Shown here: one piece after another, positions 15,893-24,028 of the stretch
Layout: every line of letters begins with the position of its first letter
Numbering within the stretch: the first letter of the stretch is position 1
NCBI GenBank assembly: GCA_964528055.1
Contig: CAZGQM010000009.1
Location: 62,001-126,000, forward strand
Direction of reading: 5' to 3'
DNA from: Geoanaerobacter sp964528055
GTDB taxonomy: Bacteria > Desulfobacterota > Desulfuromonadia > Geobacterales > DSM-12255
Length of the DNA stretch: 64,000 bases
Program-made: the position numbers and the translations under genes
The notes under the pieces: generated by a model
What the model saw: only the letters and a program-made list of their open reading frames with translations
Database searches by the model: none
Told to the model about the DNA's origin: nothing

Positions 15893-16345
15893 TTAAATGG
15901 AAAGCTCCCTACTCTGAAACATATTTTTCAGAAATTCCGGGAACATTCCTTCAAAATTGTCGACATGACGGCATTGTTCAATAGCTGCAATAACCGCGAA
16001 GGCTTGAAATTCCGTCAGGCTATTAATTTTGAACTTAATGCCATTCGCTGAAATGCCACGCTCCTCATGGTCACCGTCATCAATTCCCAGATTAACCATT
16101 TCTTTGAGCATCGTTTTTGGAGATATCGGCATCCCCCTTACATTAAATAATAGCGCTATGTCTGCGATAAACAGGATTTCTTCTTCCGAAAATTTGTCTG
16201 CAATTTCTTTTAAAGCAAGCTCTACCAGGCGCTCATGATTTAAGAGTGTTGATTTAATTATCTCGGTAGGAGCGTCGTCTTCATTCCACCGATTTTTAAA
16301 GCCTTCCACCAGAGTGGCATCCAACATTATACTTACTGATTTCAT
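15893..16345 (-). CDS. Unknown protein, first of two tandem paralogues
   Basis: 150 residues from the ATG at 16345, which has a strong AAAGGAG upstream; the longer frame to 16426 would run through that site. It begins MKSVSIMLDATLVEGFKNRW and ends with the shared motif LTEFQAFAVIAAIEQCRHV. Predicted soluble and helical. It is the first gene after a 600-base non-coding stretch that carries two copies of the operator-like palindrome TATACC-N5-GGTATA, so this pair of genes may be specifically regulated. Function unknown. Confidence 0.7.
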   Translation of the reverse strand: MKSVSIMLDATLVEGFKNRWNEDDAPTEIIKSTLLNHERLVELALKEIADKFSEEEILFIADIALLFNVRGMPISPKTMLKEMVNLGIDDGDHEERGISANGIKFKINSLTEFQAFAVIAAIEQCRHVDNFEGMFPEFLKNMFQSRELSI

Positions 16346-16777
16346 GATATTCTCCTTTAGATTAGTATAAGTGTCTTTAATTCGGTCGTATATTTTGAAT
16401 AAGAGGCGGTAAGGCAATAAGCACATCTAGCAACCTTGCCACTGATATTATCCTCTCAATGTTTTTACCCCGTTCTAAACTTAGGGAGGTTTCCCTCCCA
16501 AGTAACTTTCGTGTTCCAATTATTCGGTATGCACAGAGCTGGAGGTGGAATCCAAGAATAATGTGGATATAGAAGAAATGCCCCCACGCTTTTATGGACG
16601 AAAGGAAATCTTACGAAAAGACAATTGATTGTAGGGAGAGGGAGAAATCCGCCCGATTTGGCAGATTTTGAGCTTACCGTTGATTGCGATAAGCTTGAGG
16701 AGAATGCAATATCATTTGTTGGTAGAGGGTAAGTCACTGTTTTTACGTCCTTGTTCCCGTCATTAAAAAACCGTCTG

Positions 16778-16794
16778 TATACCGATTTGGTATA
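16778..16794. promoter_or_regulatory. Operator-like palindrome, copy 1
   Basis: TATACC-GATTT-GGTATA, a 17-bp perfect inverted repeat. An identical pair of arms with a different five-base spacer occurs at 16970-16986. Conserved arms with a variable spacer of the same length are what a dimeric repressor site looks like. The probable target is the minus-strand gene that starts at 16345. Confidence 0.55.
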
Positions 16795-16969
16795 ATTTCT
16801 GGTTTTTTTTAAACGGGGGACAAACTTACCCCCAGCTTTTAGCTAATATATTTTTTACTCTGGTTTCAAGACAGCTCCCAAAACGTTTTTAGACTTTTTA
16901 CGATTTTTGAAAATATAACCCATTTAACAACAGATGTCAAGTATAAATATCAATGATATCAGCATGTTG

Positions 16970-16986
16970 TATACCAGTTAGGTATA
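16970..16986. promoter_or_regulatory. Operator-like palindrome, copy 2
   Basis: TATACC-AGTTA-GGTATA, partner of the site at 16778-16794; the centres are 192 bases apart, close to 18 helical turns, which would allow looping by a tetrameric regulator. No regulator in the window is an obvious candidate. Confidence 0.55.
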
Positions 16987-17056
16987 GTTACGTCATATCA
17001 AACAGTTGAGGAAACATGCACCGCAATATTCTTGTATTCTAGTAACTGCAATTATA

Positions 17057-17560
17057 TCAGTCATTTTCGGGGTCATACATTTCATTACCTATTCCTTCTG
17101 GCCCAGAATATAATCCAAAATTATTGTAATAATTAACATCAAACTCAAATAATGAATCAATATTGTCGTTACCAATCGCATTATTTGATAGCTCATCATC
17201 TAATGAATCTATGTCATCATCAATTTCACTGCTGCCATTAATTATATTATCATTAACAAGTATGCTATCTGGTGTAGTACACAGTTCGTGATATTTGTCT
17301 ATATCAGCGACTCTTATTCCGATATTGCCGTCTGAATTAGGATTGTATATCTTCCAAATGTATTTTAAACCATGAACGAAAAAAGACCATCTCAATAGTC
17401 CAAGCGGCACACAAAAAAACAAAAAGCTTAATGTTGTAAATCCGCCCACGTTTTTCCACTTGTTATGGATGAACCACAGCAACCCAAGAATCCACCAATA
17501 TATGTAAGGTATCCACCAAAGTGTAACTAGCACTCGATTCCGGCGAGGAATGATTCCCAT
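17057..17560 (-). CDS. Membrane protein with an acidic tail, unknown
   Basis: Protein of 167 residues. The N-terminal half has two strongly hydrophobic, tryptophan-rich segments (VTLWWIPYIYWWILGLLWF and TTLSFLFFCVPLGLLRW). The C-terminal half is an asparagine- and aspartate-rich tail (DDDIDSLDDELSNN, NYYNNFGLY) likely to face the cytoplasm or act as a disordered binding region. Starts 32 bases downstream of the invertase stop on the same strand. No family recognised; base composition is AT-rich like its neighbours. Confidence 0.65.
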   Translation of the reverse strand: MGIIPRRNRVLVTLWWIPYIYWWILGLLWFIHNKWKNVGGFTTLSFLFFCVPLGLLRWSFFVHGLKYIWKIYNPNSDGNIGIRVADIDKYHELCTTPDSILVNDNIINGSSEIDDDIDSLDDELSNNAIGNDNIDSLFEFDVNYYNNFGLYSGPEGIGNEMYDPEND

Positions 17561-17592
17561 GTACTTCCCCCCTCACGGCTTTTATCGTTATT

Positions 17593-18213
17593 TTAATTGG
17601 TTGTACTAGCTGCTATTCCCCGTGAGGTAACATAACTCACAAGAGCAGTTCTGCTGCAGCCCATCATTCTCGCAATAGCTGATTTAGAAACGCGGTGCTT
17701 AAGCAATTCGGTGATTGCATCTTTATTGCCGTCGAGTCGGCTTTTCTGCAATGTGCCTTTAGGCTTCCCAAGACGCACCCCTTGACTTCTTTTTGCAGCT
17801 AGTGCCTGTTTTGTTCGCATTGAAAGTAAATCTCTCTCCAATTCCGAAAATAACGAGAACATTGCGATAATGACTTTTGACTGCATGTCCATTTTTTGAG
17901 TAATTCTGACTCCTTGTTTAATTGCTACAAAGTTAATCCCTCTGCCGACAAGCCCATTTACCAATTCAATTACTTCAGCAGTTGAGCGGCCCAAGCGTGA
18001 AAGCTCAGATACAATCAAAGTATCCCCAGAAGTAAGCCGGGACAACAATTCTTCAATTCGCCTTTCTTTTTGGCTCCGCCTACTCGACACCTCGGCTTCA
18101 ATGTAATCGTCTATCGTTATTGCATTCTTCCTTGAATACTCAAGCGTTTCCAATTTCTGGTTTGCCACATCCTGCTGCAGAGTACTTACTCTAATATAAG
18201 CTAAAACCGCCAT
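17593..18213 (-). CDS. Small serine recombinase (resolvase/invertase family)
   Basis: Protein of 206 residues with the resolvase catalytic domain: MAVLAYIRVSTLQQD holds the nucleophile Ser10, LIVSELSRLGRST the conserved arginines (about 67-80), and a C-terminal helix-turn-helix (VSKSAIARMMGCSRTALVSY) closes the chain. This length and layout fits invertases such as Mpi/Hin or transposon resolvases. It cuts and rejoins DNA at short paired sites. I found no obvious invertible segment next to it; a short palindrome at 18310-18323 upstream may belong to a recombination or operator site. Confidence 0.9.
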   Translation of the reverse strand: MAVLAYIRVSTLQQDVANQKLETLEYSRKNAITIDDYIEAEVSSRRSQKERRIEELLSRLTSGDTLIVSELSRLGRSTAEVIELVNGLVGRGINFVAIKQGVRITQKMDMQSKVIIAMFSLFSELERDLLSMRTKQALAAKRSQGVRLGKPKGTLQKSRLDGNKDAITELLKHRVSKSAIARMMGCSRTALVSYVTSRGIAASTTN

Positions 18214-18412
18214 GTGCCCCCCCTGTCTACAATAACCACATTGTTGATTAATTGTGACGAAAATCTGTTAAGCAATAATACTGTATTACATAGCTACTTA
18301 TTAACTGTCATAACGTTCGTTATTATAGTTAAATATTGGAGTATAATAGCATAAAATAGTCATATTGTAAATAACTAATGATTTAGTACATATTTTATAG
18401 TATGATATCATT
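18214..18412. promoter_or_regulatory. Divergent intergenic region with small palindrome
   Basis: A very AT-rich spacer between the invertase (minus) and the plus-strand gene cluster. It contains the perfect palindrome ATAACG-TT-CGTTAT (18310-18323) and several TATAAT-like boxes. It must hold the promoters of both directions and could hold the crossover site of the invertase. Assignment is inferred from position only. Confidence 0.4.
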
Positions 18413-18700
18413 ATGAACACTCATTTAATTAACTGTAATCATATAAGCGGAGTATTAATTAACTTGCCTATTCTAATCGGTCAAGACCTTCTTGAGCACT
18501 TAGATGACAACAAGCGGTTCCATTATGGGATATGTGCCTCTAAAACTCTCTATAATGTCATTAAAAATGAGAACCGAATTTCGTGCGAGTTACTGATTGA
18601 CGGAATGCTCTCCATAGTGGCACTAAGACCTGTGAGGTCAGGATGGGCAATAATTCTCGATAGAGTTGGAGATTGTGTTGAGTATCGGCAATACGATTAG
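18413..18700 (+). CDS. Small protein, 95 residues, unknown
   Basis: The frame encodes MNTHLINCNHISGVLINLPI, then a soluble remainder with SCELLIDGMLSIVALRPVRS and a C-terminus RVGDCVEYRQYD. No signal peptide, membrane segment or family is recognisable. It is the first plus-strand gene after the divergent promoter region, about 900 bases upstream of hsdR, and may be a regulator or control protein of the defence cluster. There is no clear Shine-Dalgarno sequence. Confidence 0.5.
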   Translation: MNTHLINCNHISGVLINLPILIGQDLLEHLDDNKRFHYGICASKTLYNVIKNENRISCELLIDGMLSIVALRPVRSGWAIILDRVGDCVEYRQYD

Positions 18701-18835
18701 TACCGTTGGGCACTATCTTATAGTAGTAACTGTGATGATATTGATATTGGTATCATTTTTTGTTGTTCTTCGCTGGTCTTGTTCTTACTGTTGGTTTAAC
18801 AGTATCGATATTAAAGCATGGTCGGAGAAACAGAC

Positions 18836-19078
18836 GTGAATAACAGAGCCAGATTAAATGCGACCATTGCAAATTTGCAGCGGTCAATGATACTGCGAAA
18901 TCAATATCGATATCTACTGCAGTTGTTTGTCGGATGGCTGACTGCAGGCGGTTGGCTTCAATTTGTTATGCAGCGCGAAATAGCCCTAGGCGGAGCTGTT
19001 TTGTCACTTGCTGTGCCATATTGGATTTGGCTCAAAAGCGTCATAACAATACAGAAAATCAGAGGTGAGATGCCATGA
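18836..19078 (+). CDS. Small membrane protein, unknown
   Basis: About 80 residues from GTG at 18836, which has GGAG nine bases upstream; an ATG at 18818 is the alternative. Two hydrophobic segments (YLLQLFVGWLTAGGWLQF and LGGAVLSLAVPYWIWL) follow a charged N-terminus and predict a hairpin in the inner membrane. The last codons overlap the start of the next gene by four bases (ATGA), indicating translational coupling with the acidic small protein. Function unknown. Confidence 0.6.
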   Translation: MNNRARLNATIANLQRSMILRNQYRYLLQLFVGWLTAGGWLQFVMQREIALGGAVLSLAVPYWIWLKSVITIQKIRGEMP

Positions 19079-19260
19079 ACAAAAAACAAGAAATTCCTGC
19101 AGATGAGAGACAAGAGGCTGATGACGTCCTTGACATGATAGAGGACATTCTTGCACAAGAAAAAATTAGTGATTCGTATGATGACGACACTGATTACGAA
19201 GAGAACGACTACTGGTATCAAGAAAACATCATGCAAATATTCGATGACGATGATTGCTAA
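19075..19260 (+). CDS. Small very acidic protein, unknown
   Basis: 61 residues, with long runs of aspartate and glutamate (ADDVLDMIEDILAQEK, then DSYDDDTDYEENDYWYQEN and a terminal DDDDC). Extreme acidity is typical of DNA-mimic proteins that inhibit restriction enzymes, such as Ocr and ArdA, and of some antitoxins, though charge alone does not prove this. It is coupled to the upstream membrane protein by an ATGA overlap and lies 336 bases ahead of hsdR. Function unknown. Confidence 0.6.
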   Translation: MNKKQEIPADERQEADDVLDMIEDILAQEKISDSYDDDTDYEENDYWYQENIMQIFDDDDC

Positions 19261-19596
19261 TTTGCATTGGCTCACGTTTACCCAATTACCCGATAGTATC
19301 AAGCTGTAATTGCTCAATCGCAGGTATTTACGAAGACATTCTCTTGCTCAAAAACACTGAAGATAAAGATGTTATTAAATCTTGCTCGCAGAAATTGATT
19401 TTTGCGGGGAGTAATTGCTCAGAGATATGACAAATCGGCATTATTGGGATATTAATCGCCCTCTTCTGATAAGCTTTCTTTATACCGAAACTTTCTGCCT
19501 AGAAACTTGACACACCCCGCTCATTTCGCTATCGTAGCACGATTAAAACCCGCTAAAATTACTCTCGTAAATTCCCGCTTTTGCACACGAGCGCAG
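19261..19596. other. Non-coding stretch before hsdR
   Basis: No gene seen over about 335 bases. It presumably contains the promoter of the restriction operon. I see no strong palindrome or terminator in it. Confidence 0.4.
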
Positions 19597-21939
19597 ATGA
19601 AAAAGTCACTGACAGAGCGCGACATCTGCACCCAGTACATAACCCCGGCCATCGTAGAGGCTGGCTGGGATTTGCATCGCCAAATCCGGGAAGAAGTTAC
19701 GTTCACTGCAGGACGAATCATTGTCCGTGGCAAGCTCCACACGCGGGGCAAGACGAAGCGTGCAGACTACATCCTCTATCACAAGCCCAATCTCCCCATC
19801 GCTATCATCGAAGCAAAGGACAACAACCGCAGCATGAGTGACGGAATGCAGCAGGCGCTTGGCTATGCCGGAGTTTTGGACATTCCTTTTGTGTTCAGCT
19901 CCAACGGTGATGGCTTTATGGAACATGACCGTACCGTCACTGAAGGGGTCAAGGAGCGAGAGGTGTCCCTATCCTCATTTCCTTCGCCGGATGACCTTTG
20001 GCGGCGCTATCTTGCTTGGAAAGGAATCCCTGCTGCGCAGGAACAGTTCGTCACCCAGGACTACTACGTCGAGCCAGGTTGGAAGTCTCCCCGCTACTAC
20101 CAACTTAATGCTATCAATAAGACCATTGAGGCCATCGCCCGTGGACAGAACCGCATACTGCTGGTCATGGCCACCGGTACCGGCAAGACATTCACAGCCT
20201 TCCAGATAATCTGGCGACTCTGGAAGTCCCGCCAAAAGAAACGCATCCTCTACCTTGCCGACCGCAACATCCTTATCGACCAGACCATGGCCAATGACTT
20301 CAAGCCGTTCGGTGCGGTCATGACAAAGATTAAGAACCGCAAGGTCGACAAATCATTTGAAATATATATGGCACTCTATCAGGGCATTACGGGTAATGAG
20401 GAATTCAAGAACATTTACCGGGAGTTCTCCCCCGAATTTTTCGACCTCATCGTGGTGGACGAATGTCATCGCGGTAGCGCTGCCGAGGATTCCGCCTGGC
20501 GGGAGATTTTGGATTACTTCTCCAATGCCACCCAGATAGGTATGACCGCCACGCCGAAGGAAACGAAATATATTTCCAACATCCACTATTTCGGCGACCC
20601 GATTTACAGCTATTCCCTGAAGCAGGGGATTGAAGACGGCTTTCTCGCCCCCTACAAGGTTGTGCGTATAGATATCGACAAGGATGCCGGATGGAGGCCA
20701 ACGGCTGGCAAACTCGACGAACAGGGGAATGAAATTCCTGACCGCATTTACAACCAGAAGGATTACGACCGGGAACTGGTATTGCGGAAGCGTACTGAAC
20801 TTGTGGCAAAAAAGGTCTCAGATTTTTTAAAAAAGACCAATCGCTTCGATAAAACTATCGTCTTCTGTGAAGATATCGACCATGCCGAGCGGATGAGAGT
20901 TGCATTGGTCAACGAGAATGCCGACCTTGTTGCCAAGAACAGCAAGTACATCATGCGGATTACCGGCGACAACGAAGAAGGAAAGTTGGAACTGGATAAC
21001 TTCATTCACCCAGAAAGCATCTATCCGGTTATTGCAACCACCTCAAAACTTATGACAACAGGAGTCGATGCCCAGACCTGCAAACTTATCGTGCTCGACA
21101 AGTCGGTCAACTCCATGATTGAGTTCAAACAGATTATTGGGCGCGGCACCCGCATCAACGAGGACTTCGATAAGTTCTGGTTCACCATCATGGACTTCCG
21201 CAGAGCAACCGAGCTGTTTGCCGACCCGGCCTTTGACGGCGAACCGGTGCAGATTTACGAGCCGCAGCCAGGAGAAGACCCCGTGCCGCCTGATGAGCCG
21301 ATTGACGGACCTGGAGACAACCCGGTCGAGAAGCCTATCATCGATATTGAACCGCCGGAACCGCTTGATGAACCGGGCAGGCGCATCAAATATTTCGTCA
21401 ATGACGTGCCGGTGTTCGTGGTCAACGAACGGGTTCAGTATTATGGCCCGGATGGCAAACTTATAACCGAATCACTCAAGGACTATACGAAAAAGAGCAT
21501 CCTGAAGGAGTTCTCTTCTCTCGACGATTTCCTTCGTACCTGGAAAGGTGCAGAGAAGAAACAGGCCATTATCGACGAACTGCAGGACATGGGAATATTC
21601 TTTGATGCCCTGGCTGAAGAGGTTGGCAAAGACCTGGACCCGTTTGACCTTATCTGCCATATCGCCTTCGGACAGAGACCGCTGACCCGCAGAGAGCGTG
21701 CAGACAATGTTCGCAATCGGGATTATTTTACGAAGTATGGTGATAATGCCCGTGCCGTTCTTGATGCCATGTTGGATAAGTACGCTGATGAAGGGATTCA
21801 GAATGTTGAACGGATTGATGTTCTGAAGGTCACACCATTTGATAGATTCGGCTCACCAATTGAAATAGTTAGGTCTTTTGGGGGAAAAGAGCAGTATTCA
21901 GGAGCTGTCAGAGAACTTGAGGAGGCTTTATATGCCTAG
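19597..21939 (+). CDS. hsdR: Type I restriction enzyme R subunit (EcoEI-like)
   Basis: 780 residues from ATG at 19597 (MKKSLTERDICTQYITPAIV), preferred over an upstream ATG at 19507 because family members begin here. An N-terminal PD-(D/E)xK nuclease has D57, E72 and K74 (ADYILYH, IIEAK). The SF2 helicase motor has ATGTGKT at about 192, DECH at about 288, TATPK at 317 and IGRGTRINED near 515. The C-terminal EcoEI_R_C-type region follows a proline-rich linker. It translocates and cuts DNA in complex with HsdM and HsdS. It is apparently intact, although its partner HsdM is broken. Confidence 0.95.
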   Translation: MKKSLTERDICTQYITPAIVEAGWDLHRQIREEVTFTAGRIIVRGKLHTRGKTKRADYILYHKPNLPIAIIEAKDNNRSMSDGMQQALGYAGVLDIPFVFSSNGDGFMEHDRTVTEGVKEREVSLSSFPSPDDLWRRYLAWKGIPAAQEQFVTQDYYVEPGWKSPRYYQLNAINKTIEAIARGQNRILLVMATGTGKTFTAFQIIWRLWKSRQKKRILYLADRNILIDQTMANDFKPFGAVMTKIKNRKVDKSFEIYMALYQGITGNEEFKNIYREFSPEFFDLIVVDECHRGSAAEDSAWREILDYFSNATQIGMTATPKETKYISNIHYFGDPIYSYSLKQGIEDGFLAPYKVVRIDIDKDAGWRPTAGKLDEQGNEIPDRIYNQKDYDRELVLRKRTELVAKKVSDFLKKTNRFDKTIVFCEDIDHAERMRVALVNENADLVAKNSKYIMRITGDNEEGKLELDNFIHPESIYPVIATTSKLMTTGVDAQTCKLIVLDKSVNSMIEFKQIIGRGTRINEDFDKFWFTIMDFRRATELFADPAFDGEPVQIYEPQPGEDPVPPDEPIDGPGDNPVEKPIIDIEPPEPLDEPGRRIKYFVNDVPVFVVNERVQYYGPDGKLITESLKDYTKKSILKEFSSLDDFLRTWKGAEKKQAIIDELQDMGIFFDALAEEVGKDLDPFDLICHIAFGQRPLTRRERADNVRNRDYFTKYGDNARAVLDAMLDKYADEGIQNVERIDVLKVTPFDRFGSPIEIVRSFGGKEQYSGAVRELEEALYA

Positions 21940-21955
21940 CGGAAACAGGTGATTA

Positions 21956-22540
21956 ATGATTGAATCTACTCAAGGTAAAATACACTGGAACTATTTTCTC
22001 GCACTGGAGAAAGATTTAGAGGTTATTTCGAGATATATAGAATTTTCTGAGCCGAATTTTTCTGTCTTTTCTATTGAATTGGCAAGACTTCTTTTTGCTT
22101 CAGCCTCAGAGGTAGATGTGATTGCAAAAAGCCTTTGTGAAATAGTTGCCCCGGATATACGCAGAAAGAACATAGATGATTATAAGGAAATATTAACAGC
22201 CAAATTTACTAATATTACTAAAGAAAAAGTATTTATCCCGAGGTACGGATTATCTTTTGCGCCATGGAATAATTGGTCTAGTGAACTTAACCCATATTGG
22301 TGGCGAAGCTACAATAATGTGAAGCACGAGCGTGACAAATATTTTAACGAAGCAACTCTTCAGCATTCACTCAATGCCCTTGGTGCATTGTTGATATTAA
22401 CAATATATTTTTACAGTTATGAACTTTCAGAATCTAAAGAATCTCCTCTTGATTTAAAAGAAACAAATCGACTGCTTCACCCGCAATCAAGCCTATTAGA
22501 GCTTGATTCAGATTACTACGTCCAATTCTGGGCAAGTTAA
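21956..22540 (+). CDS. HEPN-like protein inside the type I operon
   Basis: Protein of 194 residues lying between hsdR and hsdM with short gaps (16 and 36 bases). All-helical in appearance. Near residue 121 it has NPYWWRSYNNVKHERDKYF, an R-x6-H arrangement that fits the RNase motif of HEPN domains, followed by a helix LQHSLNALGALLILTIYFYS. HEPN proteins are commonly RNases in toxin, abortive-infection and restriction loci. An alternative is an accessory DNA-binding or inhibitor subunit. The HEPN call is from motif and helical layout only. Confidence 0.65.
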   Translation: MIESTQGKIHWNYFLALEKDLEVISRYIEFSEPNFSVFSIELARLLFASASEVDVIAKSLCEIVAPDIRRKNIDDYKEILTAKFTNITKEKVFIPRYGLSFAPWNNWSSELNPYWWRSYNNVKHERDKYFNEATLQHSLNALGALLILTIYFYSYELSESKESPLDLKETNRLLHPQSSLLELDSDYYVQFWAS

Positions 22541-22576
22541 TTTCAGAAATATCGATTTATTTGATTAAGGAGCCTC

Positions 22577-24028
22577 ATGTCCATCTCCACCACCATCAAA
22601 TCCATTCAAGACATCATGCGCCAGGATACCGGCGTTGACGGCGATGCCCAGCGCATCTCCCAGCTTGTTTGGATGCTGTTCCTCAAGATATTCGATGATA
22701 AAGAACAGGAATACGAGCTACTTGATGACAATTACACCTCACCGGTTCCAGCACGGCTTCGTTGGCGCTCATGGGCATCAGACCCAGAAGGGATGACCGG
22801 CGATGAGCTGCTAGAGTTCATAAACAACGACCTGTTTAAGACACTCAAAGACCTCCCCTTCAATCCTGATGACGACCCTCGCGGCTTTATCGTCAAGGAG
22901 GTCTTTGAAGATGCGTACAATTACATGAAGTCAGGCACTCTTATCCGTCAGGTGCTCAACAAGTTAAATGCCGTAGATTTCAACATCTCTTCTGAGCGGC
23001 ATTTGTTTGGTGATATCTACGAGCAGATACTTAAAGACCTTCAAAGCGCCGGGAATGCCGGGGAGTATTACACCCCACGTGCAGTTACACAGTTCATGGT
23101 AGACATGGTCAACCCTCGCCTTGGGGAGAAGATGCTTGACCCAGCTTGCGGCACTGGCGGCTTCTTGGTCTGCTCCATCGAGCATATCCGCAAGAATGAA
23201 GTCAAGAACGTCGATGACAACACCATTTTGTAGGGAACAATTTTCGGCGTCGAAAAAAAACCAATGCCGCATCTTCTCTGCGTCACCAATATGCTGTTAC
23301 ATGGAATAGAAGTTCCGTCCACCATCCGTCGGGACAACACCCTTGCTCGACCATTACGTGACTACACTCCTAAAGACCGGGTAGATGTCATTATTACTAA
23401 TCCGCCATTCGGGGGCATTGAGGAAGATGGAATCCAGACAAACTTTCCTGCATCTTTCCGCACGAAGGAGACCGCTGACCTTTTCCTGATACTCATCATG
23501 ACCCTTCTGAAGCCGAACGGTCGTGGCGCTATCGTCCTGCCAGACGGCACACTCTTTGGGGAAGGTGTCAAGACACGCATTAAGGAAAAGTTGTTGGAAG
23601 AGTGCAACCTTCATACGATTGTCCGTCTACCGAACGGCGTATTCAGCCCCTATACAGGCATCAAGACAAATCTACTGTTCTTCACCAAAGGGGAGCCGAC
23701 CAAAGAGGTCTGGTACTACGAGCACCCCTATCCAGCAGGTTACAAGTCTTACTCCAAGACCAAGCCAATTCGTATCGAAGAGTTCGCCCCGGAAAAGTCA
23801 TGGTGGGATAACAGGGAAGAGAGTGAACTGGCTTGGCGGGTGCCGATTGATGATATAAAGGCCAATAACTATAACTTGGATATCAAGAACCCGAACAAGG
23901 TCGATGAAGACCATGGCGACCCGCTGGAGCTGCTGGCCAAGTATCAAAAACTCATGGCGGAAGTGTCTGAAACGCGAGACGCCTTGAAGCAGGAGCTGAT
24001 GGCAGCGCTTGACCGGGGGCAGGCATGA
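22577..24028 (+). pseudogene. hsdM: Type I modification methyltransferase, split by an in-frame TAG
   Basis: The two halves (22577-23233 and 23264-24028) are one reading frame of 484 codons interrupted only by TAG at 23231-23233. The first half has the HsdM N-terminal helical domain and SAM motif DPACGTGGF (about 189); the second has the catalytic NPPFGG (275) and FFTKGEPTKEVWYYE. In relatives the site around DDNTIL-stop-GTIFGVEKK is continuous. A single change such as CAG to TAG would explain it. Internal initiation at ATG 23264 would give a protein lacking the SAM motif. An A8 tract lies 19 bases downstream of the stop. Confidence 0.9.

Larger units (their letters stand above)
16346..17056. 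other. Non-coding stretch with twin palindromes
   Basis: No convincing gene in either strand over about 700 bases. A plus-strand open stretch near 16610-16735 (RQLIVGRGRNPPDLADF) lacks a start and a recognisable family and may be a relic. The notable features are two identical 6-bp-arm palindromes, described separately. The base composition is AT-rich. Confidence 0.5.

Noticed and set aside
16465..16737. Minus-strand frame of 90 codons in the twin-palindrome gap
   Set aside because: Composition is unlike a protein (serine and proline runs), with no ribosome-binding site.
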